Positions 18,211-26,386 of a stretch of DNA of 64,000 nucleotides are shown in pieces (position 1 is the stretch's first letter; every line of letters begins with the position of its first letter). Below the pieces are notes generated by a model. It was not told the origin of the DNA. It ran no database searches and saw nothing but the letters and a program-made list of their open reading frames with translations. A program made the position numbers and the translations under genes. Origin of the DNA: Leptospira levettii. GTDB taxonomy: Bacteria; Spirochaetota; Leptospiria; Leptospirales; Leptospiraceae. The stretch lies in contig NZ_NPDM01000002.1 in NCBI RefSeq assembly GCF_002812085.1, forward strand, positions 434,001 to 498,000, given 5' to 3'.

Positions 18211-19161
18211 ATGAGAAAATTAATCTTTGGAATCATCGTTTCAGGCATTGCCATTTATTTTTTACAAAAAAACTTTGATATCAGTGAATTCAAACGTTTA
18301 GAAGGAAAAGTCAATTGGTGGGTATTCCCACTCCTCATCCTTTCCAACCTTTGGGCCTTTGTTCCATTTTCCATTCGTTGGTTCCATCTTTTAGAGAAAA
18401 AAATCACCTTTACCCAATCCTTCACTACTGCAATCATTGGAGTTGGATTGAATATGGTATTACCTGCGCGCGGTGGTGATTTGGTAAGACTACTCATGAA
18501 CAAACGAGATTCGGATTTACCTCTCACTCATCTCTTAAGCCGAATATTTTTGGAAAAAGTAATGGATTTGGGTGCAGTGGTTGTGATAGGTGCTGGTGCT
18601 CTTTTTTATATGGGACTTGGCCAATCAAAAAATCTTAGCCTGTTACTCATATCTGCACTCGTCATCTTGGCAATGTTAGTTGGACTAATTTTAGTCAAAT
18701 ACTTCCTATCCACTCTTCAAAAACTTTTATTAAATATTTTTTCTCTGATCGGAAAACAATCCTTTTATGAAACAAAACTAGACCACCACCTAGTTGAATT
18801 TTCAGAATTTTTGCAAGGTGACAAACTGATCAAACCTTTGGCATATTCACTTCCTACATGGATTTTTGGTTATGCGATCACGTATTACTTAGCTGGTATG
18901 CTTATCGGTATGCCAATACGATTCCCCGAAGCCTTACTCTTTATGTTTTTAGGGGGAATGGGAGTTGCGATCCCTTCTGCACCATCTGGAATCGGAGTAT
19001 TCCACGCGGCAATCATTTCAGGGTTTATCATACTCGGAAGGGACCCTGGGGAAGGGCTTGTGTATGCAACTGTTGTCCATCTAACACAGTTTCTCATCAC
19101 AACATTCTTAGCTTGTTTTGCTTATCTGCACTGGCGTTTTTTGCACAAAAAAATGTTATAG
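18211..19161 (+). CDS. Lysylphosphatidylglycerol synthase/UPF0104-type flippase-like membrane protein
   Basis: A 316-residue protein of about eight membrane helices. It fits the UPF0104/AglD-type membrane domain, with the conserved LPARGGDLVRLLM segment after the third helix (typical: P.r.Gd..R...), the LLSRIFLEKVMDL motif and the glycine-rich IPSAPSGIGVFHAAI near the end. There is no aminoacyl-transferase domain, so it is not a lysyl-PG synthase; relatives are thought to move lipid-linked substrates across the membrane. It starts 7 bases after the HIT gene. Confidence 0.85.
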   Translation: MRKLIFGIIVSGIAIYFLQKNFDISEFKRLEGKVNWWVFPLLILSNLWAFVPFSIRWFHLLEKKITFTQSFTTAIIGVGLNMVLPARGGDLVRLLMNKRDSDLPLTHLLSRIFLEKVMDLGAVVVIGAGALFYMGLGQSKNLSLLLISALVILAMLVGLILVKYFLSTLQKLLLNIFSLIGKQSFYETKLDHHLVEFSEFLQGDKLIKPLAYSLPTWIFGYAITYYLAGMLIGMPIRFPEALLFMFLGGMGVAIPSAPSGIGVFHAAIISGFIILGRDPGEGLVYATVVHLTQFLITTFLACFAYLHWRFLHKKML

Positions 19162-19212
19162 ATTCCATTATTTTTTGAATCAAATATTCTTTCTTTTCCA
19201 CTCTAAGAGGAG

Positions 19213-19833
19213 ATGGAAGGGAATTTATATTTCAACCAAAAATGGAAAGTTTTGTGTTTCTATATTTTAATCGTAACATTTTTCCAATGTTCTCCATCAC
19301 TTATTCCAAATGATAAAAATTCGTCAAATTCCGAAAACCCATTCCTTCCATTCCTTTCTGTTAGTTTAGGAACTTACCTTTCTCCTTCGCGTTTTGATGT
19401 CTTTGCAGAAAAAAATATAGATTGGAATCGATTTTTAGGAACATGGTATGAGATCAAACGGATTGACAATCCATTCCAATCTGGACTTACCAATGTCTCT
19501 GCCGAATACTCCCTAAGAGAAGATGGGAATATACGAGTAAAAAACCAAGGAACATCCGCTAACGGTCCAATTACGATAGAAGGAGTTGCTCTTTTACCAG
19601 ATCCGAATCTTGGCAAATTAAAGGTTAGTTTTTTATACCCAATTTTTTTTGGTGATTATTTGATTCTAAAGGTTGATCGTCAAGGGTACCAAACAGCCCT
19701 AATCGGTGGGCCAGAATCAAATTTTTTGTGGATTTTTGCCAGAGAAAAAACGATTCCGCAATCAATTGAAACTGAATATATACTGTATGCACAAACGATT
19801 GGTTATGATACCAACCGTTTGCAAAAATTCTAA
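19213..19833 (+). CDS. Lipocalin-family lipoprotein (Blc-like)
   Basis: A 206-residue exported lipoprotein with lipobox FFQC. The mature part has the lipocalin signature FLGTWYEIKRID (GxWYEI), a YSLREDGNIRVKNQG strand pair like Blc's, and an Arg near the C-terminal end in IFAREKTIPQ, as in bacterial lipocalins that bind fatty acids or lysophospholipids. About 60 residues precede the fold, longer than in Blc. The ATG at 19213 directly abuts a GAGGAG, an unusually tight spacing; a TTG at 19252 is the alternative and leaves a very short signal. Confidence 0.82.
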   Translation: MEGNLYFNQKWKVLCFYILIVTFFQCSPSLIPNDKNSSNSENPFLPFLSVSLGTYLSPSRFDVFAEKNIDWNRFLGTWYEIKRIDNPFQSGLTNVSAEYSLREDGNIRVKNQGTSANGPITIEGVALLPDPNLGKLKVSFLYPIFFGDYLILKVDRQGYQTALIGGPESNFLWIFAREKTIPQSIETEYILYAQTIGYDTNRLQKF

Positions 19834-19836
19834 GAA

Positions 19837-20298
19837 TTAACCTAGCGCTTTGATCACATCCTCTGGAGCTTGCACTAATTCAACAAGTACCCCTTCACTA
19901 CAAAGTGGGAACTCTTCGTTTCCTTTCGGGTGGATGAAACAAACATTATACCCCGCAGCCCCTTTTCGAATTCCGCCAGGAGTGAACCTAACACCTTGTT
20001 TGGTGAGGTATTCTACACAGGCTTCTAAATGATCAATCCAAAGGCCAATGTGATTGAGTTTTGGATCGTGTACTTTGGGACTTTTGTTTGGATCAATCGG
20101 TTGCATCAGATCAATTTCTACTTTGTAAGGGCCATTCCCCATAGAAAGGATGTCCTCATCAACATTTTCTTTTTCACTTTTGTAATCGGATACTTTTGTA
20201 AGTCCCATTACTTCAACCCAGAATTTTGATAATTTTTCTTTTGATTCTCCACCAATCGCAACTTGTTGGATTCCTAATACTTTAAATGGACGTGACAT
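19837..20298 (-). CDS. VOC-superfamily protein (glyoxalase/dioxygenase fold)
   Basis: A 153-residue protein with two beta-alpha-beta-beta-beta halves: the first around IQQVAIGG...[11 protein letters not shown], the second around [25 protein letters not shown], ending in a strand VLVELVQAP with the metal-binding type Glu. His in NHIG and the Glu in VELVQ could be metal ligands. It resembles methylmalonyl-CoA epimerase or lactoylglutathione lyase relatives, but I cannot fix the reaction. Convergent with the lipocalin gene with only 3 bases between. Confidence 0.8.
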   Translation of the reverse strand: MSRPFKVLGIQQVAIGGESKEKLSKFWVEVMGLTKVSDYKSEKENVDEDILSMGNGPYKVEIDLMQPIDPNKSPKVHDPKLNHIGLWIDHLEACVEYLTKQGVRFTPGGIRKGAAGYNVCFIHPKGNEEFPLCSEGVLVELVQAPEDVIKALG

Positions 20299-20424
20299 AT
20301 AAATTCCTCTATCAATAGAACAATAAAGATTTCTTCTTCACCAATGTAAAAAACTTACCTCTGGAAGAAACTTATTTTTCAAATGCATCCAAATCAGGAA
20401 TACTGATTTTAAAAATTTAGGTAA

Positions 20425-20904
20425 TTATTCCGCTAAAATCAGTAGTGTACTAAACTGAGAGTTTAAGATTTGGAATTTTTGTAAAAATTCTTTAATCCCT
20501 TCCTCACTCACACCACCCGAATAATCAAAATCACTCTCCAATATGAGCCGGCCATCAGCATCCATATAACTTCTTGAATACCGCATTTTCTGATTCCATT
20601 TATTGGCTAATTCGATTTTATTTTTTTTATCTGTGTTGAACGATGAATAAAATTGAATGGATGAGTCATTGCCGGAGACAAGTCCTACCTTATAATCTTG
20701 GTAGGATACGATCAGAAGTTTATCTTCATCACTCAAAATTTTATAACCTAATTCTACCAAAAGTTTTTTGAGCAAATTCTTTTCGACTTTGTAATGTAAG
20801 GTGACAGACTTAGAAGCTAATTCTGTTTCCTTTCCTTTGACTGACTGAGCACCCAAGCTAAAAAATAAAGAGAAAAACAAAAGGGATGAAACAAAAAATC
20901 TCAC
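20425..20904 (-). CDS. Hypothetical exported protein
   Basis: A 159-residue secreted protein. The GTG at 20904 has a GAGG ribosome site at good spacing and gives a signal peptide (VRFFVSSLLFFSLFFSLGAQS); the TTG at 20970 would put 22 polar residues before it and has no ribosome site. The mature part is about 135 residues of mixed alpha/beta sequence with a YSRSYMDADGRLILESDFDY segment, which resembles the YbjN-like (sensory, chaperone-type) fold seen in many bacterial periplasmic proteins. That is a guess from pattern only. The gene stands alone between two gaps of about 125 and 200 bases. Confidence 0.6.
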   Translation of the reverse strand: MRFFVSSLLFFSLFFSLGAQSVKGKETELASKSVTLHYKVEKNLLKKLLVELGYKILSDEDKLLIVSYQDYKVGLVSGNDSSIQFYSSFNTDKKNKIELANKWNQKMRYSRSYMDADGRLILESDFDYSGGVSEEGIKEFLQKFQILNSQFSTLLILAE

Positions 20905-21110
20905 AAAAACCTCGGAACCTGTAGTGTTAAATTCAACGGTAAATGGAGGAAAAAAATTCCATTTTACCAATCTAATTACAAGATTTGGTATTTAATCAGA
21001 AAGAATTCAATCCATTTCTATGCAAAAATTTTGTAAAAGGAAAAAAAGTAGAATAGCCAAAGAAATTCATTTGCTTTTCCATTCACCTAGGAACTGCTAA
21101 ACCATTATCC

Positions 21111-22607
21111 ATGAAGATTTTGTTTCCTTTTTTTGTGATTTTAAGCCTCTTTTCCTTTTCCCTATTTAGTTGCAGACCAGGTCAGACAAAAACCAGAAAC
21201 CATTCTAACCCAAAGATTGATTCCATCGAAACTTTTAAAAAGGAATCTAAATACCCCTACCTCTATACTGGAAAAATCAATTTAGAACATTTCATCAAAT
21301 TAAAGAACGATATTGCCATACTTCACCTTACTAACGATAAACTGAAAACCAATGCATTCATTGCAGGTGCCATCCGAAAGGCTTACGAATTCGTATCCAT
21401 TGATTTTACTCCCAAAAGTTTTTATGAATTGAATTTAAAAAATCATGATATCATCCCACAAGGAACCATACTCCCCACAGAGGACCAAACGTATGTTCTC
21501 ATCAAAAAAAATCCCTCTTATAAAATTGAAACCAAAGAATGGGACATCAAAAAACGTATCGAGTTAAATCAACATTTTGCCTCTTTAAACATAGATATTC
21601 ATGATTTGGAAACACATTTAGATAAAATTTATTCAATTGCCAAAAATGATCCAAATCAAATGCAAAATCAGAATGAAATCCTAGAAAAAATTATTTTTCT
21701 CGCTATGTTAGGTTATACAGAAGAGATTGATCCACACACTCGTGTTTACGATGCAAAAGAAATTAAAACTGATACATCATTTAATGTTTTAAACAATATT
21801 TCCCACCGAATCATAACTGGTTACCCCGATATACTTTATATCAAAATTAAAAATTTCCTTCAATTTAATGATAACTTCACCATTGCCAGTGCGACTAAAA
21901 AAATCATCGAACATGAATTAGCAGAAAAAAAGAATAATCAGAATACAATTGGCGCTCTACTCATAGACCTTAGAGAAAGTGAACAATCAAATCTCATCGA
22001 ACTTAGAAAATTCCTCTCATTATTCACATCTACTCAAAACTTGTTTAGCATTCGCAGCAGGTATGAAACCAATATCTATCCTTCACTTAAAGGAGATACG
22101 ATCCTTTGGGATGGTCCTATCGGAATATTAGTTGGTCCCAAAACGACTGCAGGAGGAGAACTAGTTGCTGGAAGTTTAAGAGAAAACAAAAAGGCAATCA
22201 TTTTAGGTTCAAGGACTTTTGGACAAGGCACCTTTCAATTGTTTTACGAAGTTGGTAAAAAAACAGGATACTTCTATGCGATTACAAATTCAAAGATGGT
22301 GTTACCTTCAGGCGAAGAAATCCAAGGATTTGGAATTTTACCTGATATCATCATTGAGGATCCAAACAAAGAATCAAGTACCCCACACGAAACAAAATTT
22401 TGGAACTGGATCAAACCTACAAATGCCAAAAACCCATACATTCCAAAAAACATCCAAACCAAACTGGAAGAAAAAATGGGGTTAAACCAAACAAACAAAG
22501 GTTTGTTTGCGGAAGAAAATCCTACTGACTTAGACCCATTACTCACCCAATCCATCGAATACTATAAAACATATTTAAGCACTAATAATGAACTCAATTT
22601 AAAATAA
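21111..22607 (+). CDS. S41-family (C-terminal processing) peptidase-like lipoprotein, catalytic residues lost
   Basis: A 498-residue lipoprotein (lipobox LFSC near residue 21) with an S41 core at about 330-430. In the usual family segment TASASEIVAGAL the first Ser of SASE is the nucleophile; here the segment reads TTAGGELVAGSL, with Ala at that place. The Lys of TFGKG is also changed, to TFGQG. The codons (gca and caa) are unambiguous. The fold ending GFGILPDIIIED is retained. It is therefore probably a non-proteolytic relative that binds peptide tails or partner proteins. No clear PDZ domain is seen. Convergent with the chemoreceptor gene that follows. Confidence 0.8.
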   Translation: MKILFPFFVILSLFSFSLFSCRPGQTKTRNHSNPKIDSIETFKKESKYPYLYTGKINLEHFIKLKNDIAILHLTNDKLKTNAFIAGAIRKAYEFVSIDFTPKSFYELNLKNHDIIPQGTILPTEDQTYVLIKKNPSYKIETKEWDIKKRIELNQHFASLNIDIHDLETHLDKIYSIAKNDPNQMQNQNEILEKIIFLAMLGYTEEIDPHTRVYDAKEIKTDTSFNVLNNISHRIITGYPDILYIKIKNFLQFNDNFTIASATKKIIEHELAEKKNNQNTIGALLIDLRESEQSNLIELRKFLSLFTSTQNLFSIRSRYETNIYPSLKGDTILWDGPIGILVGPKTTAGGELVAGSLRENKKAIILGSRTFGQGTFQLFYEVGKKTGYFYAITNSKMVLPSGEEIQGFGILPDIIIEDPNKESSTPHETKFWNWIKPTNAKNPYIPKNIQTKLEEKMGLNQTNKGLFAEENPTDLDPLLTQSIEYYKTYLSTNNELNLK

Positions 22608-22650
22608 GAATTCCATCGCAATTAAAATCAAATATGATCCCAATTGTCTG

Positions 22651-24702
22651 TTACGATTTTGAGTCGATTTTAAATTGATAAGCAATGTCTTTCATATCAA
22701 TTGCAGTTTGGTTTAATTCAGCGGAACTATCTGCTGTTTGCATCGAAACTTCACTCATTTGATTGGTTCCGGAACTGATTTCCCCTAATGCCAAAGCATT
22801 TTGGTTCATCGCTTCGGAAACGGAGATGATTGCATGGTGGACTTCGCTGATACTACCACTGATTTCTTTTGCCAACATAAATGTTCGTTTTGCTAGTGTA
22901 TTAATCTCTTCCGATTGACTTTTGTATTCTTTTCCAGAGGCAACTACTGTTTCATAATCAGGAATCACTTTGCCAGTGATCATATTTAATAATTCTTTTA
23001 CAGAATCTACCATTTCCATCATTGCCTTTTCTAGTTTGTGATTTAACTCCACAATCTTTTTGACGGTATCTTGTGATTTACCGGCTAAATTTGAAACCTC
23101 TGTAGCAACGACTGCAAACCCTCTTCCATGTTCCCCTGCTCTTGCTGCTTCTATGGCAGCATTGAGAGAGAGTAAATTTGTTTGGTCTCCAATTTCAGCA
23201 ATCATACTTGCCAACTCACGAATCTCTTTGATTGCCTCCGCATCTTTTACTGCACTTTGGATTTTGACATTGATGGTTTCAAATAAAGATTTAGCATCGA
23301 CTAAAGATTTCCCGACAAAAGATTCCAATTCACTTGCTTTGCCTTCAATTTTTTCTGCCCCTTTCGAAACCAGTTCCATTTCGGTTCCCAATAAATTTAA
23401 GGTTTCAATCATGGAATTGGATTGAGATGAAATTTCTTCGGCAGATGCGGATACATTTTCAGCACTTGCAGAAAGTTCTTGGACCGAGGATGCAATTTCT
23501 TCAATGGTAGCGGAAGAATCAGAAGCTAACGAAGACAAATGAGAACTTTTTCCTGTAATGGATTCGGATAAACTTTGGATTTTTTGTACAATTGAAATTA
23601 GGTTATGGCGCATTTTTTCTAAACTTTTTGCCATTCCTCCAATTTCATCATTTCGTTCTAATTGGACTTTTGGAACTTCAAAAGACAATTCATTATGAGA
23701 AATTCGATTCATCAACATAGAAGCTTCGCGAATTGCATGTGTTACCTTTGTTAATACATAACCCATCCCTATGGATACAACGATCACTGAAAATAAAATA
23801 CTAAAGATTGTGAAAAGAGCAATAGAATCCAATGACTTTGTCATGGCAGAAACAGGAACACGGTATATCACTCGCCATGGAACAGAATGCAATTGGTAAC
23901 TACCATATAAACACTGTTTGCCTTTTGAATCCTTTCCTGCAAAAATAAGTACAGGTTCCTTGGACGCTTTTAATGAAGAAGCCACTTCTTCGGGGAATGT
24001 ATCGCTTACATCTTTGTCTAATAATTGGCTATCAAGGGCAAGTTTGATCTTCCCTTTCCCATCCACGAGCCAACTTTCTCCCCCAAATTGGTCTTGTTTT
24101 GTGAATTGTTTGGAAGCAACCGATACATCGATGCCTAATGAACTAATCAATACTGGATTTCCATTTTCAAAGGAGACACCATTTACAAAAATAGCATACG
24201 ATTTGTATTCCGCCGTAAAATCCATATTGATCACAAGTTCCTGTTTCGATTGCATGAGGTTAAAAAACCAACTATCATCAGGATCCTTATCACTTAATGT
24301 ATCAATTTTTTTGGCAGAATGATTCCAATAGTTCCGAGTCTTAGGATTGATAAGTCCTAAATACGTGATGTTACTTAATTTTTCTTTGTAAGAAGATAAA
24401 TTCTTAAAAACTTGTTCCGCTGGATCTCCTGTTGGTTCTCCCGCCTTTGCCCAACGAATGGTATTATGATCGGAAACAATGATCACGGCAGTTTCCTTGG
24501 CGCGTTCCAAAATAGAATCAATGGTTGCTGATTTGGACTCTAAAATCTTTACCATATCAAAACTTTCTAATTTTGAAATGATCGTACTTCTCCCAACATA
24601 ATAACTGAGAAAACCAGTTAGGCCACAGGCAAGAGTGACGGAAAGAATGGTTAAACTAATGAGTTTTGTACGAAGCGAATTTGGCTCCCATTTGAATTTC
24701 AT
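22651..24702 (-). CDS. Methyl-accepting chemotaxis protein with periplasmic Cache domain
   Basis: A 683-residue chemoreceptor: helix 1 (about 14-34), a periplasmic double-Cache-like domain (about 38-285, with [17 protein letters not shown] and [20 protein letters not shown]), helix 2 (about 292-318), HAMP (about 320-375) and the coiled-coil signalling domain with tip [20 protein letters not shown] (near 510-530). Cache domains usually bind small molecules such as amino or organic acids. Divergent from the porin-like gene across 112 bases. Confidence 0.92.
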   Translation of the reverse strand: MKFKWEPNSLRTKLISLTILSVTLACGLTGFLSYYVGRSTIISKLESFDMVKILESKSATIDSILERAKETAVIIVSDHNTIRWAKAGEPTGDPAEQVFKNLSSYKEKLSNITYLGLINPKTRNYWNHSAKKIDTLSDKDPDDSWFFNLMQSKQELVINMDFTAEYKSYAIFVNGVSFENGNPVLISSLGIDVSVASKQFTKQDQFGGESWLVDGKGKIKLALDSQLLDKDVSDTFPEEVASSLKASKEPVLIFAGKDSKGKQCLYGSYQLHSVPWRVIYRVPVSAMTKSLDSIALFTIFSILFSVIVVSIGMGYVLTKVTHAIREASMLMNRISHNELSFEVPKVQLERNDEIGGMAKSLEKMRHNLISIVQKIQSLSESITGKSSHLSSLASDSSATIEEIASSVQELSASAENVSASAEEISSQSNSMIETLNLLGTEMELVSKGAEKIEGKASELESFVGKSLVDAKSLFETINVKIQSAVKDAEAIKEIRELASMIAEIGDQTNLLSLNAAIEAARAGEHGRGFAVVATEVSNLAGKSQDTVKKIVELNHKLEKAMMEMVDSVKELLNMITGKVIPDYETVVASGKEYKSQSEEINTLAKRTFMLAKEISGSISEVHHAIISVSEAMNQNALALGEISSGTNQMSEVSMQTADSSAELNQTAIDMKDIAYQFKIDSKS

Positions 24703-24739
24703 AAATTGTGAATCCTTTCCTAAGATTATTAGAATGTTT

Positions 24740-24768
24740 TCTTGCTAAAACAAAGCTTCTAGTATAAA
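24740..24768 (+). promoter_or_regulatory. Possible sigma-70 promoter for the porin-like gene
   Basis: TATAAA at 24763-24768 is a good -10 sequence about 47 bases before the start codon, and TCTTGC or TTGCTA 15-17 bases upstream is a weak -35. It is the best candidate in the divergent gap between the chemoreceptor and the porin-like gene. Confidence 0.35.
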
Positions 24769-24814
24769 GTGTTCTAACATTTTTGCATCCAATGTCACAA
24801 GGAAAAAATAAAAC

Positions 24815-26386
24815 ATGAAGTCTCTTTTTTATATTCTTTTCTTGGGATGGATCATCACAATGCAATCTAGTATCATTGCGGAAACAAAAGAAAAGGAAGA
24901 AACAGTTTCTAAGGATCCAACCTCATTGTATCCAGCAAAAACATTGGATACTTCACAAAGCCAACAAACAACGCCAGGTGAATTGAGTTACCGTTTGACG
25001 GGAATGTTAAAAACAGATTTCGCTTATGCCAATCATTCTCTGTTATCGTTTGGTTTTGATAATTTAGTGGGTCCAACAGTTGCCAAAAGACAAGTGCAAG
25101 CAAGAGATTCCGAACCACGTTCGGGGATTTACCCCACAAGCTCCTTACTCGGGACAGAGATTAGTTATGGCACAAAAGCCAAGGCAATCTTCGAAGCAGA
25201 CTTTGTAGATCTTACGAAAAGTAGTGTAGGAGCAGAAACAAAACCAAGGGTCAGACAAATGTATTTCCAATACAATCCCAGTTCCCATTTACAATTGTTT
25301 TTAGGACGAACTTGGGATATGTTTGCAGGAGTTTTCCCTCAATCTTATAATGCGAGTGCCTTTATGTCTGCCTCTGGGAATATCGGTTGGCAAAGGGAAC
25401 AAATTGGACTTTGGTACAAATTAGGTGAATTCAAGTTTGGTTCTGCCATTGGAACAACAGGTTTTCATAATGATCCAAATGTAAAAACGAATATTGAAAG
25501 GAATACGATGCCAACCATCACTGTTCGTTTGGATTGGATCCCTTCCACAAATTTACTTTTCACAACCTCGGCAATTGGAACCAAACTGAAAGTAAGTGAT
25601 CCGAGAACCGATTCGGCAAGAGATGGTTTACCTCTTTATCCAGACCAAACGATTGATCCAAACCCCTCACTTGCCAAAACAATCACGAGTCAAAATGCAA
25701 ACCAAAGAACCACCCTCGATTCAGGTGGTGTTTCCTTTGGATTTGTTTGGAAACAAGGGAAATTTGAATCACGAGGTGAGATCACTTATGGGAAAAACAT
25801 AACATCGATTACATCAGGTGGGATCGCACCATTCCAAACGACAACTTATGGGGAAACATTTTCCGATAGTAGTCTCGGATTTTTATCAGGTGGGATTGGT
25901 AGTGATGCCAAAACAAATAACAAACGAAAATTTGAATCACCAAAAGAAGTCAGTGGATTTCTCAGTTTGAATTATGAAATTACGAAACAGTTTGGTTTTG
26001 GGATTCATGCGGGTATCTCCAAAATAACAAATCCAGAAGTACTCGTGGGTGCAGATTTTAATTCCCTCTCGACAAGTCGTTCCGATCAATTCCAATGGAC
26101 CTCCAATCCTAAAATTATGGGATCCATCCGGGAAAATTTGAATTATGGATTTCGAATGAATTATGATCCAGAAGAAAGGATTCGTTTTTTTATACAAACA
26201 GATGTATTTCGCACCTACTACAAAGATGTAGATCGTTATTCAGGTGTATCAGCACATATCGGAAGTTATGACCCCATTACCCAAATAGGTGAATTGCGGG
26301 ATCCAGGAAACGAGTTTAGCCGTTCCAGTGCCGTTTCAGAATCACTCATGATCCGACTCGGTGGATTATTTCGATTTGATACTTGA
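24815..26386 (+). CDS. Porin-like outer membrane beta-barrel protein (DcaP-like)
   Basis: A 523-residue exported protein with a signal peptide (cleavage near SSIIAE), a Gln/Thr/Ser-rich linker (about 25-55) and a barrel with many alternating strands. Segments such as LLGTEISYGTKAKAIFEADFVD, read as consecutive strands, and RVRQMYFQYNPSSHLQLFLGRTWD resemble the DcaP/porin group (G..A.g..E.DF, r.Rqay..y, l..Gq.wd). It should be a diffusion channel; the substrate is unknown. Its last 21 bases overlap the end of the convergent hybrid kinase gene. Confidence 0.72.
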   Translation: MKSLFYILFLGWIITMQSSIIAETKEKEETVSKDPTSLYPAKTLDTSQSQQTTPGELSYRLTGMLKTDFAYANHSLLSFGFDNLVGPTVAKRQVQARDSEPRSGIYPTSSLLGTEISYGTKAKAIFEADFVDLTKSSVGAETKPRVRQMYFQYNPSSHLQLFLGRTWDMFAGVFPQSYNASAFMSASGNIGWQREQIGLWYKLGEFKFGSAIGTTGFHNDPNVKTNIERNTMPTITVRLDWIPSTNLLFTTSAIGTKLKVSDPRTDSARDGLPLYPDQTIDPNPSLAKTITSQNANQRTTLDSGGVSFGFVWKQGKFESRGEITYGKNITSITSGGIAPFQTTTYGETFSDSSLGFLSGGIGSDAKTNNKRKFESPKEVSGFLSLNYEITKQFGFGIHAGISKITNPEVLVGADFNSLSTSRSDQFQWTSNPKIMGSIRENLNYGFRMNYDPEERIRFFIQTDVFRTYYKDVDRYSGVSAHIGSYDPITQIGELRDPGNEFSRSSAVSESLMIRLGGLFRFDT

